In this document: one piece after another, positions 56,964 through 64,000 of the stretch | How the letters are laid out: each line of letters begins with the position of its first letter | Position numbering within the stretch: position 1 is the stretch's first letter | From: Cyathus striatus | Taxonomy: Eukaryota; Basidiomycota; Agaricomycetes; Agaricales; Nidulariaceae | Direction: 5' to 3' | Length of the DNA stretch: 64,000 bases | NCBI GenBank assembly: GCA_025738555.1 | Contig: JAOVFP010000006.1 | Coordinates: 5,518,001 to 5,582,000, forward strand | Translations under genes and position numbers: made by a program | Notes under the pieces: model-generated | Told to the model about the DNA's origin: nothing | What the model saw: only the letters and a program-made list of their open reading frames with translations | Databases searched by the model: none

Positions 56964-59786
56964 TTACACAAGTCCTTCCCTATCAGAGCTTGGAGGCCTA
57001 GATGGAGACATAGCAATCAAATTCATCTGCTTCCTCTGCGACTTGATAGGCAGTGGAATACTCTCATCAATACTATTCGTCTTCGATAGCGGAGTCGAGT
57101 ACCCCATGGCAGAAATACCGTTATGAACATGATTAAGCGCTATCACATGTTCAGATGAGTGACTCTCGCAAGCCTTCAAACGTGCTTCGAGTTCCACTAC
57201 CCGGAGAGTCGTACGTTCGTTCTCCTCTTGACTGCGTTTAAGCTCCTCTCGGTTTGACCCTACCTGGCTCTCGAGGGCATTCATACGGTCTATCAGCGCT
57301 GACACTAGCGTGTCTGATGAAGTCGACTGGGTAGCCAACAGCGAAACCGTAGTCGACTTTATCTTTTCTATCGCAGATTCGTTGTCTTTTAAAGACGATA
57401 GCAAGGTATTTTCAGAAGATGCAACGTCGAGGAGGGAGTGGAGTTGGGTAAGCATACTTGGAACAACGTTAAGAACTTGGGTTATGACTTCTGGGTTAAG
57501 AGAAGATCTGTGCGAGGAGGTAAGTGCGGAGGTACATGCGATGAGGGATGTTTGTTTAGGGTCGTTGGTTCCGGATACATCATCATGTATAGAACCATTC
57601 AGCTGTGTCGTTGAAGATACTTCGCTCATCCCAGCTCGTACGGTAGATACAGGAGCTTGATCAGAAATATTTGCACTAGTAGAACCTTCATCAACGTCCA
57701 CAGGCCACGTTACGAGAGGAGGGGGAAGGGCGTCACTATGCGCTGCAGTAGTATCGATATCCATGGGCTGATCAGGGGACCGTCCGACTTGGAATTGAGG
57801 CGAAGAACTCGCAATAGGTATTGAATCGTCGTCCGTGCCAGATCTCAAGCCATCCTGAGCAGAAGAAGGATGGCTCTCGACAATCGAAGGGGATCGTGGT
57901 TCTACAGCAGCAGAAGAACCAACGGGTGTAGCTCTATTCGGTTCATCGAGTTGAACAACGGTTGGAGACTGACCACCAGTTATCGCTTTCGGTACCACAG
58001 TGGTATCTATTGTTGCTGACCCCAGAACTTCAGAAATCTGGATAGAAGATGCAGGGGTAAGCGGTAGCGTAGTTCCAACGGGCGTAGCCCTATGAAGTTC
58101 ATCGACTTGAACAGCGTTTGAAAACTGAGCAGCCGTCATCTCGGATTCCTTCACCACTGTGGTATCCACCGGCGACGACCCTGGAACTTCAGAATTCTGA
58201 ATAAAAGATGGAGCGGGGGTAACCCCAACCACCTTCTCTAGCATCTGTACATCACGTTCTTCATCCCCATGTACCGACCCACCCGACGTAGACTCCTTCG
58301 CATTAGACGAGTGAGCTGTCATTTTCTGGGTATTAACAGCTGCTATAGGCGAGGGCGGAGGAGAAGGAGACAGTGGAGAGATGATAAAAGACGATTCTGG
58401 AGTCAGCACCGAAGTAGATAGCGGACTGCGTTGGGGTCCAGTAGGCGGAGGAGTAGGTAGTCCTCTGAGAAGTACAGGTGTCTGAGGCACTTGCACATCC
58501 CCAACGACAACACTATCTACATCCCCTCCTACCTCTCTAACAATAGCATTACCCACCTCCCCTCCCAATCCTAACTCCCGCATCACAACACCCATCTCCT
58601 CCTCCTCCCCGGGCTCACTCTTAACCATCACCTTCATCCTCTTCCTCTTCCTACCCTCCTCGCCTTCCCATCCCTCCTCTCCCCACTCTTTCTCCTCCCT
58701 CCGAAGCGCAATATGCGCCGGATCGGAGGAGATATGTGTGCCTGTGACCGCTAGCTCGTTTGCAAGTGCGTATGCAGTGTTATCCCATGTGTATGACGTA
58801 ATAGTACTAGCGCGTGGCTGTGCTTGTGGCTGTGGTGATGGGAGTGAACGAGACAGGGCGGTGGGAGAAGGAGAGGAGGTGGGGGACGAGTAGATAGGGG
58901 TAAGGCCTGCTGTGAATTGCTCTGCTGTGATTCCGTTTTGCTGTTCGGAGGGCGTGAGGTAGAACCCGTTGTGGCCTTTTAGAGTCATTGTTTTCCAATC
59001 TGTGGGAGGAGTTAGTATTTCGAATGTATAATAGTAGATAAATATATCGTGTTGAAAAAAGAGAAGCCAGAGTAAAGAGAAGAACTCACCACGTCGACAA
59101 ACATCCTTCTCATACTCCTCCTCCTTAAACTCCATCCAAAAAGCTCGTATGAACTCCTCCCGATTAACCATCCACCCCCACCAATACCTCGTCAAAACCC
59201 TATCAAACATCCCATTCCGCCACCTCACATTCAATCCCTCTTTCCTCTTTTTAATCATCCCAGTTCGAGCACTCTGCAAGAACATAAAACACAACCTAGA
59301 CAAATTGACCAGATCGAATTTATAGTTCTGCCACTCCTCTTCCGGGGATGGATCATCGCTGGTTAGAACCAGACGGACACTCTCCCAGAGGTACTTGGCG
59401 CAGAACATGAGGGGGATTCTGTACCCCACCGGGACGATAATCTTCGAGTTGTCGATTGCGAGTGTTATTTCGCAGAATGGATCCTTTGGGTCGGCAGGCT
59501 GTCCTGGGACGCTGTATGCTTGAGATTGGAGAATTGGTATTATATCCGCTTGAGCGTTTTTCTCGGGGAGTATTTGTGCAAGTTCAGCGGGATGACGCCA
59601 GTTAATGTCGTCTATGTTTTTTGGATTGGCTACTGGTACGGAAGGCGATGTCAATGAAGGGCTGGGTGACGCTGCGACGGTGGTTGATATCGATGGCACA
59701 GGGGGAGGGGGAAGGGCGACGCGGCTTGAACGGCGCCTCTGCGCAGCGGATATCGAGTCCTTGTTTTTCGTCGATTTTCGTGGCAT
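56964..59786 (-). CDS. DWK-family protein, copy 3
   Basis: Two exons (59786-59090, 58999-56964) give 910 residues. The 90-bp intron (GTGAGT...CACAG) happens to be open and in frame, so unspliced RNA would also be translatable with 30 extra residues; the position matches the introns of copies 1 and 2, so splicing is preferred. The conserved N-terminal block, DWKTMTLKGHNGFYLTP, a KRKRMK cluster, Ser/Thr/Pro-rich repeats (TLPLTPASSIQISEVLGSAT) and the C-terminal KSQRKQMNLIAMSPSRPPSS box are all present. An upstream in-frame ATG at 59951 lies in the shared leader and is not preferred; in copy 2 the corresponding ATG is out of frame. The function is unrecognised. Confidence 0.85.
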   Translation of the reverse strand: MPRKSTKNKDSISAAQRRRSSRVALPPPPVPSISTTVAASPSPSLTSPSVPVANPKNIDDINWRHPAELAQILPEKNAQADIIPILQSQAYSVPGQPADPKDPFCEITLAIDNSKIIVPVGYRIPLMFCAKYLWESVRLVLTSDDPSPEEEWQNYKFDLVNLSRLCFMFLQSARTGMIKKRKEGLNVRWRNGMFDRVLTRYWWGWMVNREEFIRAFWMEFKEEEYEKDVCRRGEFFSLLWLLFFQHDIFIYYYTFEILTPPTDWKTMTLKGHNGFYLTPSEQQNGITAEQFTAGLTPIYSSPTSSPSPTALSRSLPSPQPQAQPRASTITSYTWDNTAYALANELAVTGTHISSDPAHIALRREEKEWGEEGWEGEEGRKRKRMKVMVKSEPGEEEEMGVVMRELGLGGEVGNAIVREVGGDVDSVVVGDVQVPQTPVLLRGLPTPPPTGPQRSPLSTSVLTPESSFIISPLSPSPPPSPIAAVNTQKMTAHSSNAKESTSGGSVHGDEERDVQMLEKVVGVTPAPSFIQNSEVPGSSPVDTTVVKESEMTAAQFSNAVQVDELHRATPVGTTLPLTPASSIQISEVLGSATIDTTVVPKAITGGQSPTVVQLDEPNRATPVGSSAAVEPRSPSIVESHPSSAQDGLRSGTDDDSIPIASSSPQFQVGRSPDQPMDIDTTAAHSDALPPPLVTWPVDVDEGSTSANISDQAPVSTVRAGMSEVSSTTQLNGSIHDDVSGTNDPKQTSLIACTSALTSSHRSSLNPEVITQVLNVVPSMLTQLHSLLDVASSENTLLSSLKDNESAIEKIKSTTVSLLATQSTSSDTLVSALIDRMNALESQVGSNREELKRSQEENERTTLRVVELEARLKACESHSSEHVIALNHVHNGISAMGYSTPLSKTNSIDESIPLPIKSQRKQMNLIAMSPSRPPSSDREGLV

Positions 59787-60785
59787 GGTATTCGAGTATT
59801 GTTTGAGGAATAGAAATATGTATTGAGGATGGGTATTATGAGGACGAAAAGACTTAGACAGCTTTTCCTGAGTGTGGAATGAAATAAGCAGTAAAAATAC
59901 GCAGTTGCAAGCTGTCAAGCTGATGTGGTCACCAGCTCGGATTTGATGCACCGACAGAATTTTTCTATCCCCGCTTAGAGTAACGAGTCGAACTTTGCTT
60001 GCTCATCGTGCTCGACATCGAGCTCTGGCTTTATCCCATTCTTTCTTCTACTATACTGTATGCTGCTTAGCCATGTTGGATGCGCTGCGATCTCGGCTCT
60101 CAAGCTCAACTCAGTTTCGGTTGAGGGCGCTTACTCACGACGGGCCCACCGACCACAATAGCTACCCACAGCTTTGCTTAGGGCAACTTTATCTCTTCAA
60201 GAACGCAGTAGACAATGGGCAAGGGGAATGTTTTGGCGAACGCTGGACAAAGAAGGCGTTGACGGGCGGTTGGACAATGGGACGACTGCTAGTATCTCTT
60301 CAAGAACGCAGGAGACTATGGATGAAGGGTTGTTAGTGACGAATGTTGAGCGCTTGAGCAATGAAGGCATTGAAGGGTGGTTGGAGAAAGGGACAAGCGG
60401 GTCATTCGCGTATGTCGTTTTTCTGAGATTTTGCTCCCCTCACCACTCGCCATGTTCCTCTTCTCAACTGCTGCACGTCACCCCTACCTCCAGTTACTTT
60501 CTATAACAACCTACCCATATCTTTTCAAACCTAACACGTCCTCCTCAGACGTCTCTAAAGCCCTCAAAACACGGAGAGCAACGCCACGTCATCGCCCCGG
60601 CATCGCATCATCTCCTGCGTCCACCACATCGAAATGTGAATGTGTTCGTATACCTGGGAAACTGGGTTAGGGTTATCTGAAGTATTTTCGTCGACAGCTG
60701 GTCGTGCTTTGCGTCCTTCCCTCCGGGATCAATGGCTATCGGTACCGGTGCCGGGAATTCTTCCGCTTTGTGGTCCGGTATGGTA
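59787..60785 (-). promoter_or_regulatory. duplicated 5' leader of DWK copy 3
   Basis: It is the inverted partner of 46400-47275, including the GCTGATGTGGTCACCAGCTC block and GTATTTTCGTCGACAGCTG at about 60682. It contains extra tandem-like material at 60220-60400 (two blocks with TCTCTTCAAGAACGCAG). Confidence 0.65.
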
Positions 60786-61614
60786 GATTGACTCATTTCA
60801 ACTTTAACATAAGTGGTGCTGCTGAATGTAAGTCGGACTCCAGCAAGACTCTGTACGTTATATCAATGTTCCTTCTACGGACATCGACTAACTCTCAAAG
60901 ACTTCTTTAGTTCTTTCTGGCAGGCTTATTCAACCATCCTGTATGTCTTTCGATGTCGCCTACGTTGTACTCTCAGACCTTGGTGTGTATTCTCAGTCAA
61001 CCTTTAAGTCTCATTTTAAAAATTGCATGCATGCCCGCAGTGTAACTTTGTACGGTACTGTACGTCTTCAGTGTGTGACATTAAGCTTTACATTGTCTTA
61101 CACCATGCGGTGTATCCAGGAGTATACACCAGGTTTTTTTATACTTGACACTTACATTTGGTGTCACATACCAATAGTATCACCGTTGCATTTGCCTTAG
61201 ATAACCCCAGTCTGACGGACGTCTTGATGCACTTGCAGATTGTCTTTGTTTAGGTACACTCAGAAGACCTTACGCCTCTTGAGTCGAAATCGGATTACTA
61301 TATTCCTGTTACGAGGAGCGTTGAATTGAATGATGCGACGCTGCGGGCCTTTCTTGATTTTGACACTATAGAGCGCTAGGTGCTGGAAGTCGAACGAAGT
61401 GCGTACGCTGCATTACTTAAAGTGGATTTCACTCATATCTAATCACCTATCCACAGAGTAATAGTCAGTAACATTTATCACCTCCCTAATACCCTCATGA
61501 AACTTCTCGTGACGTAATATATGTATAAAAAAAACAATGTCCTTCCTCTGCGTGGTCGCCAGAAAGCTAATCTCATCGACCTATAGCATCAAGATTTACA
61601 TGAACACATATGAA
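60786..61614. other. intergenic with a possible exon remnant
   Basis: Mostly unrecognised. After a TTTGTTTAG acceptor at about 61244-61252, a plus-strand frame reads VHSEDLTPLESKSDYYIPVT ... LRAFLDFDTIER and stops at 61380. It could be the last exon of a lost gene, but no upstream exons were found. Confidence 0.35.
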
Positions 61615-62228
61615 TCATTCGGCGCTAGACTTCCGCTGCAAAGCATCAAGCTCAGCTTCCAGCTTTCTCTTCCTTTCTTCCTTTGCCTTCGCTTTAAGGT
61701 CTGCTTTCGCCCTCTTAATCTGTTCAATCAACCTTTCTTCTTCACCAGAGTTTCTCCTGAATCGTCTGAGCCTTCTTCGGCGTGCTCGGGCTTTGTATCT
61801 ATAGTGTCGAGAATATTGTTAGTTTCAATATAATCGTGCTGGTAGCCAAATAAAATTATACCTTTGAGCTTGCTGATGTCGACATTCTGATACCCATTAC
61901 CGCCATTCCCAGACCCACCGAAATTTCCCCCATTGAATGATCCTGAGTAGGAATCACTTTGTGTACGGTGGTTAGTAGGCCCTGTGTAGTTATGTCCTGC
62001 ACGTAGTGGAGACAAGAAACATTTGTCAGGAATTTTTATTTCGGTTGTACAGTATCAAAACGTCACCGTTTGTACGATTATCATGGTCTGCGATATACAT
62101 AATAGTATGTTCAGCGCAGATCAGAAACATTACTTGAACCTACTGATATGGTTGGTCTGGTCCCGAGCAACATCGTTAAAGTCTCCACCGCTGATAGTAA
62201 CACCGCTTGCTCTGTCAAACATGGGCAT
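61615..62228 (-). pseudogene. Gly-rich MFEG protein, frameshifted copy
   Basis: The same four-exon structure as the 43.19-kb gene is seen (62228-62144, 62087-62067, 61996-61862, 61798 downward), with identical sizes for exons 1-3. In exon 4 one base is missing relative to the intact gene shortly after the DDSG codons, so the frame ends early at 61728 (...ETLVKKKG). The Lys/Glu-rich helix beyond is still recognisable in another frame to 61615. It may still make a ~110-residue protein lacking the helix. Confidence 0.8.
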
Positions 62229-63486
62229 GGTTATCAATATACGTGTGAATAAGTGTAAATTGATTGTAAGTGCGAAAGTCGGGAATGGTGGCCTTTAGGG
62301 GTTGGAACAAGTGGCGGTTGGTCTTAAGCGTGAATGAGTACTATGGGGGATGATAATTTATAGAGGTTGCCAGTGAGGGCTTTATAGAATTCGCCATTTG
62401 CACCTTCTTGTAGTATGCTGTACTGGGCTATAGGAATAGCTGTGGATGTCAGTTAATTTCCGCCGCATCTGAACGTGTTATATCCCTAATTATAGATTAT
62501 CATTGTAATCACCTTCACCTGTCACTTCCAAACCTCGTTGAACGCCGCTTTCAACGATGGTATAAAACGGGATTTTGAGCAAAGTACAATAGAGGGCAGC
62601 CATGATGGAATTAAGACGACGATCTCCTGGTTACTAAAGACAATTACACTGATCACTCTCACGGGTGACTAGTTGACTGAGCTAAATCATAAGGATATTA
62701 GGGGAAATAAAAGCTGGCCTCTTGGCAAAACGATTGGGTTGTCAGAGCTGGCACGAAAGAAAATGTTCACACGCAACGATCAAATATTTTGGCGCAACAA
62801 AACAGCCAGCTTTGATTTCCCCTATTCACAGCGCTGATCATCAATTTAACGGCGTATGGAATAAACATAAATCAGTAAGGTCGACTAGCGGCAAGGCCCG
62901 CTACCTGAAATTCTCTCTAATAGTTAAACATCATGATATGTTGCATCTGGTTTGAACTAATGTTCATAAAAATGACACATAAATTTATTGTTAATTGATT
63001 GATTGTTGGTCCAATTCCAGTAATCCTTCGAATAATACCTGTAGTGTTTATCGATAATTTCACTATTGTCACGGCCCCAACATGGCCCAAGCCTCACAAA
63101 ATACTTGGGTTTTATTCCACAATGAATAAGGCCAATCAGTATAAAACTGACGAGATAAAATTTGTTGTCAAAGGATGGTCCTGGACATGGCATGAGATTT
63201 CAGCAATGCAAAAAGGAAACTTGTCGAAACAACATCACATGCATATGCATCACATTGAAACAATTCAGGAGGACAACTACACAACTAGTTACAGTGGAGC
63301 GACTTTATCACGAGTAAAGTACTAATGTATATTCACAATATTATAAAACCGACAATATAACGTAATACTTGAAAGTGATGATGCAACATAAAAAATACAA
63401 AGGAACTTCGATGACACGGTGCCAGGAGTCTTAGCTGTAGAAATCCTAGAGTGTATCACTAGGTAATTGTAAGTAAACGTTACAGT
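62229..63486. other. promoter remnant of the Gly-rich copy and intergenic
   Basis: 62510-62650 is the inverted copy of the family promoter (42.0 and 42.8 kb). Beyond 62.66 kb no gene is recognised. The 108-aa frame at 62999-63325 has no family resemblance. Confidence 0.5.
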
Positions 63487-63846
63487 ATGTACAAGTAAGA
63501 AACTCACCTCAGCGTCGTGAATAACGGCTGAGGTGTACTAGCTAAAGTACAAGGTATATATACGTTACAAGTCCTTCACTCCAGGATAAAGGAGTAAGCT
63601 ACATAAGAGGGAAAGTGTGTGCCACAGAGCGCGCTGTGCAACACAGTAGCAGTACAGTACAAAAATGTGTTAGTACATGAACTAAAGGGCGGCATAGTGA
63701 AGCTTGTATAATACAATAAGTACAATATATTACCTAGCCGCGCAAGGAGCTTATGACCTTGGTGGCTGCTGAATGAATACGAGCGGGCACGTTCTAACGG
63801 AAAACGAGAGTGCGAGTCGGACTTGGAGGCGTTTGTATATTCAACA
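63487..63846 (-). mobile_element. copia-type LTR (boundary approximate)
   Basis: On the minus strand it begins TGTTGAATATAC directly after a GGGGGAG polypurine tract, contains a TATATATACC box, and ends most plausibly at ...TTGTACA (63487), giving TGT...ACA ends. Only the polypurine-side edge is well supported; the other edge could not be checked against a second LTR. Confidence 0.5.
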
Positions 63847-63853
63847 CTCCCCC

Positions 63854-64000
63854 TCAAACCCTAACGAGTCCAAGTTCGTTAGCGAAATGCTTGACCTTTG
63901 CGGAGGGTAGCGCCTTCGTGAATATGTCGGCTACCATGTCATTGGTCGGGCAGTAAACGAGGCGGATCGATCCTTCTTTGACGATCCAACGGATGAAGTG
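63854..64000 (-). CDS. Ty1/copia polyprotein, C-terminal end (RNase H), partial
   Basis: The minus strand is open from the window edge to a TGA at 63854-63856 (48 residues visible). It reads HFIRWIVKEGSIRLVYCPTN then DMVADIFTKALP, the classic end of copia-type RNase H ('H.IR..V..G.I.L.Y.PT.DM.AD..TK.L'). The polypurine tract and LTR follow at once. The rest of the element lies beyond the window. Confidence 0.88.
   Translation of the reverse strand, partial: HFIRWIVKEGSIRLVYCPTNDMVADIFTKALPSAKVKHFANELGLVRV

Larger units (their letters stand above)
56600..60785 (-). repeat. inverted segmental duplication, right inner arm
   Basis: Read on the minus strand it gives leader, DWK copy 3 and then an F-box fragment, the same order as 46400-50960 on the plus strand. 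Confidence 0.75.

Noticed and set aside
59787..59951. N-terminal extension of DWK copy 3 from an ATG at 59951
   Set aside because: The same leader in copy 2 has this ATG out of frame with the gene, so the shared MPRK start is preferred.
1..64000. CRISPR array, rRNA genes, or prokaryotic operons
   Set aside because: No regularly spaced short repeats with unique spacers, no rRNA sequence, and genes are intron-rich, which rules out a prokaryotic origin.

Overview
The window looks like nuclear DNA of a mushroom-forming basidiomycete (Agaricomycetes). The genes have many short introns (about 50-95 bp, GT...AG). The recognisable families are typical of that group: a 17-exon cytochrome P450, F-box/leucine-rich proteins, a BTB/POZ protein, fungal multi-helix membrane proteins and a Ty1/copia retroelement. 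Gene density is low, and much of the sequence is transposon remnants, inverted repeats and duplicated segments.

Layout. 1-8.5 kb: no confident intact gene; a membrane-protein exon remnant near 4.1-4.3 kb and copy A of a dispersed repeat (called R1 here) at 6.2-7.9 kb. 8.56-10.0 kb: an F-box gene on the minus strand. 10.7-19.0 kb: nested inverted repeats, including a 1-kb foldback element with 400-bp arms, and a pair of repeats in which one copy has lost most of its CpG sites. 19.4-22.8 kb: the 3' end of a dead P450 followed by an intact P450 (541 aa). 23.4-25.1 kb: R1 copy B and a fragment of an F-box gene related to the one at 8.6 kb. 25.57-31.86 kb: a complete transposon with 106-bp terminal inverted repeats and a 6-bp target duplication. 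It carries a divergent pair (BTB/POZ protein and DDE integrase) plus a Ser-rich, SIM-like protein gene with one frameshift. 31.9-33.0 kb: an intact membrane-protein gene whose 5' flank the transposon entered. 34.2-39.6 kb: R1 copy C leading into the first of three paralogues of an unrecognised large protein (called the DWK family here, after a conserved splice-junction motif). 39.6-41.6 kb: a repeat element with nested inverted ends and a three-unit tandem array. 42-62.7 kb: a degraded inverted segmental duplication with DWK genes facing each other (47.3-50.4 plus, 57.0-59.8 minus), flanked by copies of a small Gly-rich gene (43.2-43.8 intact, 61.6-62.2 frameshifted), an intact F-box gene (44.1-45.7) and F-box fragments. 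Between the arms lie a DUF6533-like membrane-protein gene and a 47-bp near-perfect palindrome. 63.5-64 kb: the 3' end of a copia element, cut by the window edge.

The most interesting object is the 25.57-31.86 kb element. Its ends are 98 bp identical before the first mismatch, its target duplication is perfect and its integrase reads through five exons in frame, so it inserted recently. A BTB protein and a SIM-like Ser-rich protein travel with the integrase. The second is the DWK family with its repeated 5' leaders, which behaves like a multicopy, possibly mobile, gene unit. All calls come from reading the sequence by eye; exon joins were checked for reading phase but not by alignment.
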